A DNA stretch of 64,000 nucleotides, taken from positions 1,252,121 to 1,316,120 of the forward strand of contig NZ_BQXC01000001.1 in assembly GCF_022836435.1 (NCBI RefSeq), in the 5' to 3' direction. Made by a program: the position numbers and the translations under genes. Origin of the DNA: Nitrosomonas sp. PY1 (GTDB lineage Bacteria; Pseudomonadota; Gammaproteobacteria; Burkholderiales; Nitrosomonadaceae). A model generated the notes under the pieces. It had not been told where the DNA came from, ran no database searches, and saw only the letters and a program-made list of their open reading frames with translations. This document shows, one piece after another, positions 47,441-57,770 of the stretch (positions are counted from its first letter, which is position 1; every line of letters begins with the position of its first letter).

Positions 47441-48607
47441 ATGGGCCAGGATGGAACCTTTGCACGCCTCATTAGGATTACATTAATTGTTTTTGTGGCG
47501 ACGCTGTTGTTACATAGTTTTCTGTATCACTATTTTCCAGATGTATTGCAACATAATTTATTAAATGGTAACAACCATTCAGTTAATGCCGAGCCACGTA
47601 TTGTGCAAGCACGGGGTACTTTAGCGGAAGATGAAAAAAGTACCATCGAATTATTTGAGAATTCACGGGATTCAGTTGTTTTTATTACGACGCGTCAGCG
47701 TGTCATGGATGCTTGGACAAGGAATATTTTTTCTGTACCCAGTGGCACCGGCTCAGGATTTATTTGGGATAACGAAGGGCATGTGATTACCAATTTTCAT
47801 GTGATCAAAGGTGCGAGTGAGGCAACTGTGCGGGTTACCGATGGCAGTGATTATAAAGCCTCATTAGTCGGTGCAAGCCCTACGCATGATATTGCAGTGC
47901 TGCGAATCAATACGCGCTTTCAACAGCACACACCAGTTCCTATCGGCTCAAGTAATGATCTTAAAGTGGGACAAAAAGTATTTGCCATCGGTAATCCATT
48001 TGGATTGGACTGGACGCTGACTACGGGCATTGTTTCAGCCCTGGATCGTTCGCTACCCAGCGGTGACGGACGGAGTATCGATAATCTAATACAAACCGAT
48101 GCTGCTATTAACCCCGGTAATTCCGGTGGTCCGTTACTTGATTCTGCCGGCCGTCTCATCGGCATCAATACAGCAATTTATAGCCCAAGCGGTGCTAGTG
48201 CAGGAATTGGTTTTGCCGTACCGGTCGATACGGTCAATCATGTCGTACCGCAAATTATAAGCCGGGGTAAATATATTCGCCCCGCCATGGGCATTACCGT
48301 CGACAGTAAACTTAACAGACGCTTAGCCGAGCACCTGAAAATTAATGGGGTCATTATTTTAAGTATCAGCCCCGGATCGGCTGCCGAAGAAGCTGGACTG
48401 AAAGGCGCCACGGTTACCGCCGAAGGTAATATTGTGGCAAACGATGTCATTGTGGCAATTGATGGTAAGTCGATTGATTCAGTCGACAAGTTGTTCTCCC
48501 GCATTGATAACTATAAAGTCGGAGACACTATCAAGTTAACCGTACGTCGCTATGGTGATCGAAGTGAAGAAATCGAGGTGCCAATTACATTGCAACCGAG
48601 TGAATAG
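47441..48607 (+). CDS. HtrA/Deg-family serine protease (S1C), membrane-anchored
   Basis: Periplasmic trypsin-like protease of about 388 aa with one N-terminal membrane anchor (LIRITLIVFVATLLLHSFL). The catalytic triad is H120 (TNFHVI), D150 (HDIAVL) and S228 (NPGNSGGPLL). One PDZ domain follows (about 285-385, GVIILSISPGSAAEEAGL). A single PDZ and an anchor suggest a DegS-like sensor or housekeeping protease rather than DegP. I prefer the ATG at 47441, which has TTGGAG 8 bases upstream; the ATG at 47417 has none. Confidence 0.9.
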   Translation: MGQDGTFARLIRITLIVFVATLLLHSFLYHYFPDVLQHNLLNGNNHSVNAEPRIVQARGTLAEDEKSTIELFENSRDSVVFITTRQRVMDAWTRNIFSVPSGTGSGFIWDNEGHVITNFHVIKGASEATVRVTDGSDYKASLVGASPTHDIAVLRINTRFQQHTPVPIGSSNDLKVGQKVFAIGNPFGLDWTLTTGIVSALDRSLPSGDGRSIDNLIQTDAAINPGNSGGPLLDSAGRLIGINTAIYSPSGASAGIGFAVPVDTVNHVVPQIISRGKYIRPAMGITVDSKLNRRLAEHLKINGVIILSISPGSAAEEAGLKGATVTAEGNIVANDVIVAIDGKSIDSVDKLFSRIDNYKVGDTIKLTVRRYGDRSEEIEVPITLQPSE

Positions 48608-48728
48608 CCTACAATGCCAGAAACAAAAGGCAATATGCCGACAAACGAATGTTCTCTATATGATTTGTTGAATAGAAAGTCATTTTAAAACAATTTAATT
48701 AAGCGATTCATGCTTCAAAGGAAATCTT

Positions 48729-49871
48729 ATGCGTAAGAAATTAATTGTGCTTTTTGATGGCACTTGGAAAAACACTAATTCGAAATCTCCTAATTCTCTT
48801 GATGGCGGTAGTCAACCCGTTACCAATGTCGTTCGATTCTTGGAGGCACTCAAATCAACGGATAGCCATAGGAATGTACAACTGGTGCATTACGTACCGG
48901 GTATCGGCACACGTAAATTTGAACGAATACTTGGTGGTGTTTTCGGTTATGGCATTAGTAGCGCTATCAAAGAGGCTTATTCATTTATCGCGACGAATTA
49001 CGAACCCGGTGATGAAATCTATTTGTTAGGATTTAGTCGTGGCGCTTACAGTGCGAGAAGCTTGGCAGGTATGATTCACAATGTTGGGATATTGCAAAGA
49101 CGCTTTCTTTATCTGCTTGATGATGCTTATGATCATTATAAATCTCGTGATCAAGCCTGGCATCCTGATGCTGAAAATTCGATCAATTTCCGCAAACAAT
49201 TTACATGGGGAGATAATTACAAGCAAATTCGCTTCATTGGTGTGTGGGATACCGTTGCTGCATTAGGTTCGCCATATGGATTGCTCTTTTCAAAGCTAAT
49301 TGATTATTTGTTTAATCGACATTTTCACGATACCAAGCTGAGTTCTAGCGTTCTGAATGCTTGCCAAGCGGTTGCAATAGACGAGAAGCGTTGGCCTTAT
49401 CGACCCGTATTGTGGGACCATCAATATGAAAAAAACAGTTCACGTATCGAGGAGCTTTGGTTTCCAGGAGACCATGCTTGTGTCGGCGGGAGTGATAAAA
49501 GTACGGGATTGTCTGATATCACGCTTGAATGGATGATGCGTAAGGCTAGGGAATATGGTTTAAGAATAGATACGCAGCTTATTTCTGATCCGATTTTTTC
49601 CCCAGACTTTCTCGAACCTATACCTGAAAGAGGATTCTCGAAGTGGATTTACCGAATTGCCACGCTTTGTATTGTCAAGTTCCCAAGTATCTATTATGTG
49701 AACGATGAGGATAGGCCTTTGATTAGGCATATTGGCTGGAATGGTGATTATTTACGGCCGATTCGGGATATGAAAGCAGTTAGCCCAGAAGCGAAGATTC
49801 GAATGGAAATGAACAAAAGCTATCGCTTATACAATTACGTTGGTAAAGCAGACGCATTCGATAAATCATAG
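48729..49871 (+). CDS. DUF2235 alpha/beta hydrolase (Tle1-like)
   Basis: A 380-aa protein of the DUF2235 family, related to the Tle1 phospholipases delivered by type VI secretion. The N-terminus KLIVLFDGTWKNT is diagnostic, as are HYVPGIGTR and the nucleophile elbow GFSRGAYSARSLAG with S103. FIGVWDTVAALGSP and WFPGDHACVGGS probably carry the acid and histidine of the triad. No vgrG, PAAR or immunity gene is adjacent, so a type VI effector role is not supported here. Many DUF2235 proteins stand alone. A GGAAATC stretch precedes the ATG. Confidence 0.85.
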   Translation: MRKKLIVLFDGTWKNTNSKSPNSLDGGSQPVTNVVRFLEALKSTDSHRNVQLVHYVPGIGTRKFERILGGVFGYGISSAIKEAYSFIATNYEPGDEIYLLGFSRGAYSARSLAGMIHNVGILQRRFLYLLDDAYDHYKSRDQAWHPDAENSINFRKQFTWGDNYKQIRFIGVWDTVAALGSPYGLLFSKLIDYLFNRHFHDTKLSSSVLNACQAVAIDEKRWPYRPVLWDHQYEKNSSRIEELWFPGDHACVGGSDKSTGLSDITLEWMMRKAREYGLRIDTQLISDPIFSPDFLEPIPERGFSKWIYRIATLCIVKFPSIYYVNDEDRPLIRHIGWNGDYLRPIRDMKAVSPEAKIRMEMNKSYRLYNYVGKADAFDKS

Positions 49872-49884
49872 AAACCGCTCAAGT

Positions 49885-49925
49885 GTGATTCTTGCAGAAG
49901 GAGGAATCACGCTGTAACAACAGCG
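49885..49925. repeat. Two small tandem hairpins after the DUF2235 gene
   Basis: GTGATTC (49885-49891) pairs with GAATCAC (49904-49910), and CGCTGT (49910-49915) pairs with ACAGCG (49920-49925). They start 14 bp after the stop codon. Neither has a T-tract. They may end or protect the transcript; the IS256-type element begins 88 bp further on. Confidence 0.35.
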
Positions 49926-50013
49926 ACAGTATGTTGGATAATAGGCGGTTCACTTTTACAACTGTGCCGTGTCAGGTCTGATCGGAGTTAAACACATACA
50001 GCACAATTTATGC

Positions 50014-51332
50014 GAGGGTATCCCGAATTTTGTGTAAACGGTGTTTGTATTAATGGACAGGCATACGCTCCTCGAACATAATGGCAAACCTGTTGAGAGC
50101 GGCTTTCCAGTTTAGCAGAGGCATGGTCCATTTGTGGCTGATGTTCATCAGTGCCAGATAAAACAATTTCAGCAATGCTTCATCGCTGGGGAATGCCCCC
50201 CTGTTTTTGGTAACCTTGCGCAATGACATGTTTATCGACTCAATGGCATTGGTGGTGTAGATGATCCTTCTGATTTCTGGCGGGTAGTCGAAGAACGGAA
50301 TGATGCGCATCCAGTTGCGCTGCCAGGATTGCACGATGGATGGATAGTCTGTTCCCCATTTTGCCTCGAACTCAGCCAACCGGGTTTCGCCTTCCACAAC
50401 CGTGGCAGCAGTGTAAATCAGGCGCAGATCGGCAGCGACTATCTTGCGTAGTTTCCAGCTGACGTAGTTCAGACTGTAGCGCATCATATGGACGATACAA
50501 AGCTGAACGGCTGTCTTGGGGTAAACTGCTTCGATGGCTTCAGGAAAGCCTTTTAGTCCATCAACGCAGGCAATAAAGATGTCCTGTACACCGCGATTCT
50601 TGAGTTCGGTCACTACCTGTAACCAGAACTTGGCACCCTCGGTCTGAGCGATCCAGATGCCGAGCAATTCCTTTTCGCCAGCCAGGTTGATGCCCAGAGC
50701 CAGATAAACCGCCTTCACCCGAACCGTGCCGGTATCCCTGGTTTTAACGTGAATGCAGTCCAGATAGATAATGGGGTACAGCGCATCCAGCGGTCGAGAT
50801 TGCCATACCTTAACATCGTCAATGACCGCATAGGTGACTGACGAGTCAGCGTAGGAGAAACCTCGACTCCGTATATTTCTTCCAGATGTTCCTGAATCTC
50901 CCGCACCGTCATGCCGCGGGCATACAGTGACAAAATCTTGTCGTCGAAGCCCGTCCAGCGGGTTTGATGCTTGGGAATGATTTGTGGCTCAAAACTGCCG
51001 TGGCGGTCGCGGGGAATTTCTATCGGCAATTCGCCAAATTCACCCTTCAGCGTCTTCTTGCTCTTGCCGTTCCGGGTGTTGCCGGCAGGGTTGGCAACCA
51101 GCTCATTGTGGCCATGACCAAGGTGCTCTGCCATCTCGGCTTCCAATGCTCGCTCGACCAGTTTCTTGGTAAGTTGCTTGAGCAGGCCATCTTCACCTAT
51201 CAAATCTTCAGGTTTCTTATAATCGGCCAGAAGCCTGTCAATCAATTCGTTTCTTACAGTCATTTCTTCTCCTCGAAAAGTAATAGCAGTTTCCTGCAAA
51301 ATGACCGTTTACACAAAAATTCTTACACTCTC
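50014..51332 (-). mobile_element. IS256-family insertion sequence
   Basis: A 1319-bp element. The ends are imperfect inverted repeats whose inner part AATTTTTGTGTAAACGGT/AATTTTGTGTAAACGGT is well conserved; outermost bases are GAGGGT and GAGAGT. The 8-bp direct repeat ATTTATGC flanks it at 50006-50013 and 51333-51340, a target duplication of the size expected for IS256. It landed between the DUF2235 gene and the GGDEF-EAL gene and breaks no gene. Its transposase is frameshifted. Confidence 0.93.
50050..51263 (-). pseudogene. IS256-family (mutator-type) transposase, frameshifted
   Basis: A transposase of about 405 aa split by a one-base loss. The first part starts at the ATG at 51263 (MTVRNELIDRLL), with AGGAGA upstream. 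It reads normally to EIYGVEVSPTL near 50845 and then leaves the frame. The right frame continues as SSVTYAVIDDVKVWQS and carries the catalytic aspartates in YLDCIHVK and ACVDGLKGFPEAI and the glutamate in TNAIESINMSLRK. Restoring one base in the codon after L would rejoin them. Unless a programmed shift occurs, the element cannot move itself. Confidence 0.92.
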
Positions 51333-51400
51333 ATTTATGCAGCGATACTATGCCAATCTGCTCGCCAAAACTGACAGCCCTCTTTCTGACAAAGCACGCT

Positions 51401-54367
51401 TTAATTTCTGCTGAAAGCTAGTATCCCTTGTGCTATCAGCTTTTTATCGATAGCTTCCGCCGAGACTGGACGAGAAAAATAATAACCTTGTCCGATATCG
51501 CAGCCAAATTTTATGAGCTTATGCATTTGTTCACCGACTTCTATCCCTTTTCCTACTACCGATAGATTCATATTTTTACCTAAATTTATAATCGTGCGAA
51601 CGATAGACTCTGCCTTGATATCGCTTACTAAATTATTTACAAAGGATTGATCGATTTTAAGCGTATTGATTGGGAAGTGTTGCAAATGTTGCAGCGATGA
51701 ATATCCTTTGCCGAAATCATCAATTGCTACTTTAATGCCTGCTTCATTGATCTGATTAAGAATACTGATGGCTTTGTCAAGATCATCGATCAAAGTGCCT
51801 TCAGTAATTTCAATTTCGAGTAAGTGCGGTGGAAAATTCAGTTCTTTGAGAATACCAAGTATGTCATCGACTAGATTTGGCGCGCGGAATTGCCGTGCAG
51901 ATAAATTAACTGCAACGCTTACTTGCATTTTATGAGATTGATTCCAGTTTAAAACTTGTTGACAAGCTTCTTTTATGAGCCATGCACCGATTGGAATAAT
52001 CAGTTTGGTTTCTTCGGCGTACGGAATAAATTTATCAGCATCCATTAAAGTTCCATCATCTGTGCGCCAACGTACCAGGGCTTCTACACCGATAAACTTC
52101 TGGTCGGAAAAACGAATTTTGGGTTGATAAGCTACCTCAAAGCTCATATCTTTCATAGAATGATGGAGTGCATTAATCATTTTTAGGCGATATTCTGCCC
52201 GAGCTGTCATTTCCCACTGGAAGAATTGCACTTGGTTCTTGCCCAAGTTTTTTGCATGATACATTGCTAAGTCAGCATGTTTGGATAGCTTTTCTAGTGT
52301 ATCCCCATCATCCGGATATATGGCAATACCGATACTTGCACCTACCCGTATTTCGTTGGGTGGAATCATAATGGCTTCATTGATTGATGCGATCATCCTG
52401 CTGGTAAATGAACCGATTTGCTCTGGTGAATTAATATTCGTCAGTAATATTGTAAATTCATCGCCACCAGAGCGCGCAGCAAGATCAGGTTTTCGTATGC
52501 AGTGCTGAATGCGTTTGGCTACTTCTATCAATACCTTGTCACCTGCGCCATGACCGAGTCCATCGTTTACATCTTTGAACCCATCTAGATCTAAATAAAC
52601 CATTGCAAACGATTTTTTAGCGCGGTGATGATGATTTAATTCCTGCTCAAAGCGTGCTTCAAAACCGGTTCGGCTCAGTAATTCGGTTAATGTGTCAAAA
52701 TTCGCTTGCTTCCAAATCATCGCCTCGTTTTTTTTCAGTTCTGATATGTCTGAAAATACACAAACATACTGATCGATAACACCATTATTATCCAGCACAA
52801 CACTGATCGTTAACCAAGTAGGGAATTCTTGACCATTACTTCGAACTTGCTGTACTTCACCTTGCCATTGTCCTTTATGTTTAAGCAATATTCCCATTTC
52901 ATCGAACACATTATGTTGTTCAATAAATTGCTCAGAACAGAACAGTTTTATATCTTTATCTTTGACCTTTTCCAATAGGTAGCCGGTCACCTTTTCTGCA
53001 GATGGATTCATTGAGCAAATACGGAAATTTGCATCGCATACAATGACTGCTTGATCCATTGTGTTAAATACTTGGGCAGCTAATTCGGCATCTCTTTCGC
53101 GTTCCAGCGCTTCACTCAAATCCTCAATGAAAGAGAAGCTTAGGCCACTTCCATCAGGGAATAATCGACTCGTGACACTCACGGGCCAAGTAGTTCCATC
53201 GGCTTTTACGTGTTGTGCGCGCATTTGTGCATGTCCTTTTTGCGCAAGCAGAGAAAAGTAGGTCGTGATTTCATCCGATGAATGGCTGGCATCCAAGTTG
53301 CCGATATTCTTTCCAATTAATCTAGATGCCTGATACCCACTGGTTCTAGCATAGATATCATTAACAGCTACAATCGTTCCATTCGGTTTTGTTTCTAGAT
53401 ATCCATGAGAATACACACCAATCGTCATTGAAGCTTTTGTTTCAGCAAGCTGCCGCGTTTGTTCCATCTGTGCAATATCTGATTGAACTGTGCGGGCCAT
53501 TTTGTTGAATTCACGAATTAACTGACCAATTTCATCGTTACTTTTTGTTTGAACAGTGACGTGGTAATTTCCGGTAGAAATCTGCGAGGTGCCTTTGACC
53601 AGCTTCTGGATTGGTTTAAGGATTTGTCGATTCAGCAGAACTAAAGCCGCTGCCAATCCGAGGATGATAGCAGCCAGTTGAGCCCAGGTTTGATACATTA
53701 ACTGCTTTTGCTGGTCTTCTAAAAGTGAGGTTTCTCGTTCGGTACGGGCTCTTACCAGTTTCAAGAACCCGTCAATAGGCGCCATAATATCTGCTTTTGC
53801 ACGGTGGTACTCTAAACCATGTACCAACCCTCTTGCTTCTTCTAGCAATAGATGTCTATTTATGTCCTCAGTAGGTAAGGACATCGCGCGCATTACCAGG
53901 CCCATTGCATCGGATTCCAACTTGACCAATGCATCTGAACGTAATTGTGCTGTTGTGAGTAAAGCAAATTCTTCTTGCTCAAACCCTATTTGTGCCATTC
54001 GCTTCATCAGAGGGATTTTTTGTAATCCTCCGTCTTCTGGTTCGCGTTCGTTTGGAATAATGAAATCCCAATATACGCCATCGAAATCAACAGGCCGAGG
54101 ATTCATTCCATCACGAATAGCCAATATTTTATAAAAATAATCCCGGTATGCGTCATTACCAGTCACCACATAGGTACGAACCATGCGAGTAAGGTCATCA
54201 GAGCTTTGACGCAATTCATTGGCTAAATGAATAGACTCAATATTATTTTCTCGGGTGAAGATCAAATGTTCATTGAGCGATGATAGTTTCACAACATTCA
54301 AAACTAGAAAACCAGAGATAATCGCCGGTATAGCTAGGGCAATAGCTGCGGTTGTCACTATCTTCAC
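51401..54367 (-). CDS. GGDEF-EAL membrane signalling protein with HAMP and two PAS domains
   Basis: A 988-aa inner-membrane protein for cyclic-di-GMP turnover. The GTG start at 54367 has AGGAGA 5 bases upstream. Order: N-terminal membrane span (about 6-27), a periplasmic sensor region to about 230, a second span, HAMP (about 250-300), PAS (about 320-430), PAS (about 440-560), GGDEF (about 570-725) and EAL (about 735-980). SGGDEF at about 636-641 is intact, so cyclase activity is possible. The EAL domain keeps EALVRW, NLSARQF, DDFG and LKIDQSF, but the catalytic AEGVE loop reads GKGIE, with K940 in place of Glu. Phosphodiesterase activity is therefore doubtful. Confidence 0.92.
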   Translation of the reverse strand: MKIVTTAAIALAIPAIISGFLVLNVVKLSSLNEHLIFTRENNIESIHLANELRQSSDDLTRMVRTYVVTGNDAYRDYFYKILAIRDGMNPRPVDFDGVYWDFIIPNEREPEDGGLQKIPLMKRMAQIGFEQEEFALLTTAQLRSDALVKLESDAMGLVMRAMSLPTEDINRHLLLEEARGLVHGLEYHRAKADIMAPIDGFLKLVRARTERETSLLEDQQKQLMYQTWAQLAAIILGLAAALVLLNRQILKPIQKLVKGTSQISTGNYHVTVQTKSNDEIGQLIREFNKMARTVQSDIAQMEQTRQLAETKASMTIGVYSHGYLETKPNGTIVAVNDIYARTSGYQASRLIGKNIGNLDASHSSDEITTYFSLLAQKGHAQMRAQHVKADGTTWPVSVTSRLFPDGSGLSFSFIEDLSEALERERDAELAAQVFNTMDQAVIVCDANFRICSMNPSAEKVTGYLLEKVKDKDIKLFCSEQFIEQHNVFDEMGILLKHKGQWQGEVQQVRSNGQEFPTWLTISVVLDNNGVIDQYVCVFSDISELKKNEAMIWKQANFDTLTELLSRTGFEARFEQELNHHHRAKKSFAMVYLDLDGFKDVNDGLGHGAGDKVLIEVAKRIQHCIRKPDLAARSGGDEFTILLTNINSPEQIGSFTSRMIASINEAIMIPPNEIRVGASIGIAIYPDDGDTLEKLSKHADLAMYHAKNLGKNQVQFFQWEMTARAEYRLKMINALHHSMKDMSFEVAYQPKIRFSDQKFIGVEALVRWRTDDGTLMDADKFIPYAEETKLIIPIGAWLIKEACQQVLNWNQSHKMQVSVAVNLSARQFRAPNLVDDILGILKELNFPPHLLEIEITEGTLIDDLDKAISILNQINEAGIKVAIDDFGKGYSSLQHLQHFPINTLKIDQSFVNNLVSDIKAESIVRTIINLGKNMNLSVVGKGIEVGEQMHKLIKFGCDIGQGYYFSRPVSAEAIDKKLIAQGILAFSRN

Positions 54368-54647
54368 TTAAATCTCCTGATATCGCATTCGGTTAGCCAT
54401 CGCACTCTCACGGTAAAGTTAATTTCACAGCTATTAACTTCCTTAGGATATCAGCTTTATGGTTCTGAGTCATTTTCCACCTCTAATAAGGATATGATTT
54501 ACTCATCAGAAAGGTGATGACTTCTACTTCGGTCAGCTTAATCTCATCGATATGGTAATTTTGTAATTTGTGTTGATTCAAACTGATAATCAGTAGCTTT
54601 TGCACAAAAGACTTTTATCAGTATGATTGTGGGAATTTTGCAGGAAT

Positions 54648-56363
54648 TTATGTATCGCTGTTGACGGTCTTTTTCGCATATTCATCATTACGATCAATCG
54701 ATATAGAAGATAATTGATTTTTTCTTAAATTTGGTTCGCAAGTGTTGAGTCGTTGAATTTCTGCAGTACTACGAGCGATTTGATTTACTTTAAAAATAGA
54801 AATTGCACCAATGAGGTCTTTGGCTTGTTGTTCCAAAGATTTCGCAGATGCCGCAGCTTTTTCGACAAGTGCAGCATTTTGTTCTGTAACTTCATCCATT
54901 TGCGTAACAGCTTGGTTGATTTGTTCAATACCCAAGCTTTGTTCGACTGAGGCTGTTGTAATTTCTGACATAATTACAGTGACCTGTTGAACTGCAGAAA
55001 CAATGTCTTTCATCGTTTTTCCTGCCTCGCTTACCAGACTGTTCCCACTTTCAACTTTTTCCACAGAATCATTGATAAGGTTTCTGATTTCTTTGGCTGC
55101 AGTTGCACTTCGTTGAGCAAGATTTCTAACTTCTGTAGCAACAACAGCAAATCCTCGACCTTGTTCACCAGCACGGGCTGCTTCTACAGCAGCATTTAAA
55201 GCTAAAATATTAGTTTGAAAAGCAATTTCATTAATGGTGTTGATGATACTTACAATCTTGTTTGAGCTATCGCTAATCGAAGACATGGTATCCACCACTC
55301 TATTCATCATCTCTCCACCCTTAAGCGCAATATCACTGGCATTCGTTGAAAGTTGATTGGCTTGCTGGGCATTATCGGCGTTTTGTTTTACAGTAGAAGT
55401 AAGTTCTTCCATGCTGGATGCTGTTTCTTCGAGCGAGGAAGCTTGTTCTTCCGTGCGTTGTGATAAATCTAAATTACTTTGCGCTATTTCATGAGATGTT
55501 TGTCGTACTAGTTCGGCACTGTTACGAATATCTGAAACAGTTGTTCGGAGATTAATTCTCGTTTGCCCGAGTGAATTAATCAAAGCACCGAACTCATCAG
55601 AAAATTCGTTAGCAATGGTGGTTTGCAGATCGCCGGCTGCGAGTGTATTTGCTATTTTGATAGCTTTGTTTAAAGGTTTTAGCGTATTTTTTTTGAGGAG
55701 AATTCCGGCCCCGCACATTAGTAGGACACCACTTACAGCGGCGATTGGAATAAAACTGCTCAACCATGATGGAGTTGTCGTCGTTTGCGCTAAACCCCAC
55801 CACCCGGCACCCGCAGCGCCTAATAATATTAGCGTTGGTATAGACAAATAGAATGCGATCCGTTTCCCTAACGTTATCTTGAAAAATGAAATAATTTTTC
55901 CGATCAAATCGGTGCGAACAACGGCGCCATTTTTTATGGTGAGATTTTTGGCCTCCCTATTAATAAATTGGTGATATATTGGCGCTACTGTGTCGATCAT
56001 CTCGCGTGATGGTTTTGTGCGAACAGACAAATATCCAATAATCGTTCCGTTTTTTACTAGTGGCGTAGCATTACCAAGAACCCAGTAAAAATCTCCATTC
56101 TTACGGCGATTCTTAACCAAACCGGTCCATGGTCTGCCTGCTTTAAGTGTTTTCCATAAATCTTCAAATGCTTCTGGCGGCATATCAGGATGACGCACTA
56201 TGTTATGCGCTTTACCGATTAATTCGTCCTCAGAAAATCCACTAACCTCTATAAACGTCTGGTTTACAAATGTAATCCTTCCCTTTGTATCGGTGGTTGA
56301 TAAAATGAGTGTGTCATCCCCGATGGGATATTCTGTATTCGAAACGGGAAAATTGACTCGCAT
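54648..56363 (-). CDS. Aer-like methyl-accepting chemotaxis protein
   Basis: A 571-aa energy or redox taxis receptor. An N-terminal PAS domain (about 15-120) has the Aer-type features [21 protein letters not shown] and [17 protein letters not shown], suggesting a flavin sensor facing the cytosol. Two membrane spans lie near 168-190 and 198-222, followed by HAMP (about 225-280) and a long coiled-coil signalling domain. The hairpin tip [20 protein letters not shown] is fully conserved for CheA/CheW binding. AGGAAA precedes the ATG. The upstream GGDEF-EAL gene is on the same strand but 280 bp apart. Confidence 0.93.
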   Translation of the reverse strand: MRVNFPVSNTEYPIGDDTLILSTTDTKGRITFVNQTFIEVSGFSEDELIGKAHNIVRHPDMPPEAFEDLWKTLKAGRPWTGLVKNRRKNGDFYWVLGNATPLVKNGTIIGYLSVRTKPSREMIDTVAPIYHQFINREAKNLTIKNGAVVRTDLIGKIISFFKITLGKRIAFYLSIPTLILLGAAGAGWWGLAQTTTTPSWLSSFIPIAAVSGVLLMCGAGILLKKNTLKPLNKAIKIANTLAAGDLQTTIANEFSDEFGALINSLGQTRINLRTTVSDIRNSAELVRQTSHEIAQSNLDLSQRTEEQASSLEETASSMEELTSTVKQNADNAQQANQLSTNASDIALKGGEMMNRVVDTMSSISDSSNKIVSIINTINEIAFQTNILALNAAVEAARAGEQGRGFAVVATEVRNLAQRSATAAKEIRNLINDSVEKVESGNSLVSEAGKTMKDIVSAVQQVTVIMSEITTASVEQSLGIEQINQAVTQMDEVTEQNAALVEKAAASAKSLEQQAKDLIGAISIFKVNQIARSTAEIQRLNTCEPNLRKNQLSSISIDRNDEYAKKTVNSDT

Positions 56364-56581
56364 ATGGCTATTTCCTCACGAAAGTACAAAATTATGCAGT
56401 CAATACGAGTTTCTTAATGTTAAAAAAAAGAATGCTAATGACCTCTGTTTTGTTAAATCACAACCAAGTTTATGGTCATGTTAAATTGACTGGGAGCTCA
56501 TTAATAACCGTAATGCCCAAAAACGGCATATAAGAATATCAAGCGATGTTTTTACGAAAGCCAAGGGATTCTGAGGATTGA

Positions 56582-57769
56582 TTACAATCGCATCAGCATA
56601 ATTTGCCTAATTTCCTCGTCGGTTAGCACAATAGGATTGGTTTTCATGCTACTACCGCGACAGTTCGCAATTACACTATCGAGTTGATCGTGTTGTAATC
56701 CATAATGTGATAGGCGTGGCAATGCCAATTCTTGTGTCCAATTGGTTAGTGTATTCAGTAAAGCTTCATAAGCAGCTTGATGCGTAGCGAAATGCTGTTG
56801 ACACAGTATTTCAGCAGCGTGTGCATACTTCATTAAGGCTGGATTATCCGGTTCTCGAGCTTGCATGCTGGTAATATTGATTTTGCTGGCAGCAGCAACT
56901 AAAGTACCGCAAACCACGCCATGCGGGATCGGAAAAAATGCCCCCAAAGGTGATGCAAGTCCATGTACTGACCCTAATCCAACTTGTGCCAGTGTGATCC
57001 CTGACAATAACGCGGCATAAGCCATTTTTTCTCGATTCCGGTGCTGCTGCTCCAAATCTTGATAGTACAGTGGAATCATTGCGCTACAAACAGCTTGTAA
57101 TCCGCTGATTGCTAAAGTGTCGGTAAAATGATTCGATTTGATGGAAACATAGGATTCCAATAATTGCGTTAATGCATCCATGCCATTCGCAGCGATGATG
57201 TCAGGTGGGCAATTTAATAATAAATCCGGATCAATGATGGCATATTCGGCAACCAATTTATCGTGGCGAAATGATTTTTTAAAGCCGTTCTTTCCCTGTA
57301 CGCTGAGAACAGCGTTCTTAGTAGCCTCGCTGCCTGTACCTGCAGTAGTGGGTGCTGCAATAAAAGGAATAGCCGGTCCTTCGTAAGGCAGCTCTGGACC
57401 AACACCTTCTAGATAATCCATCACGGAGCGCTGTACCCGCAACAATCCAGCAACAGCTTTGGCAGCATCTAATGCACTACCGCCTCCAATACCGACAACC
57501 GCATCAAAAGTATAATTTGAAAATGCCTGGACGGTAGCATCAACCCAATCCGGCGAAGGTTCTTGAGCTATGGTGCAATGCTGCCAATGGATTTTATATT
57601 GCTTTAATTGTTCGATTAAAACAACCCAGTTATCGGTTTCTACGAATGAACGCGCACCGGTTATCAGTAAAACTCGGGAACCGTAAGATTGAATAATACC
57701 CGGAAGCTTTTTTATGACGCCTGAACCAAATTCAATGCGAGGCAATCGAGCAATAGAAAAATTAAGCAT
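56582..57769 (-). CDS. Iron-containing (type III) alcohol dehydrogenase
   Basis: NAD(P)-dependent dehydrogenase of about 395 aa. The nucleotide region GIGGGSALDAAKA is near residue 90, PTTAGTGSEATKNAV follows, and the metal histidines are in VGLGSVHGLASPLG and FPIPHGVVCG. The start at 57769 (MLNFSIARLP) follows the stop of the ABM-domain gene in the arrangement TGA-T-ATG, so translation is probably coupled. Substrate is unknown; loss of the glutathione formaldehyde route makes an aldehyde or alcohol role worth testing (inference). Confidence 0.88.
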   Translation of the reverse strand: MLNFSIARLPRIEFGSGVIKKLPGIIQSYGSRVLLITGARSFVETDNWVVLIEQLKQYKIHWQHCTIAQEPSPDWVDATVQAFSNYTFDAVVGIGGGSALDAAKAVAGLLRVQRSVMDYLEGVGPELPYEGPAIPFIAAPTTAGTGSEATKNAVLSVQGKNGFKKSFRHDKLVAEYAIIDPDLLLNCPPDIIAANGMDALTQLLESYVSIKSNHFTDTLAISGLQAVCSAMIPLYYQDLEQQHRNREKMAYAALLSGITLAQVGLGSVHGLASPLGAFFPIPHGVVCGTLVAAASKINITSMQAREPDNPALMKYAHAAEILCQQHFATHQAAYEALLNTLTNWTQELALPRLSHYGLQHDQLDSVIANCRGSSMKTNPIVLTDEEIRQIMLMRL

Positions 57770-57770
57770 A

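Noticed and set aside
48729-49871. Type VI secretion effector module
   Set aside because: Only the DUF2235 hydrolase is present; no VgrG, Hcp, PAAR, chaperone or immunity gene lies next to it.
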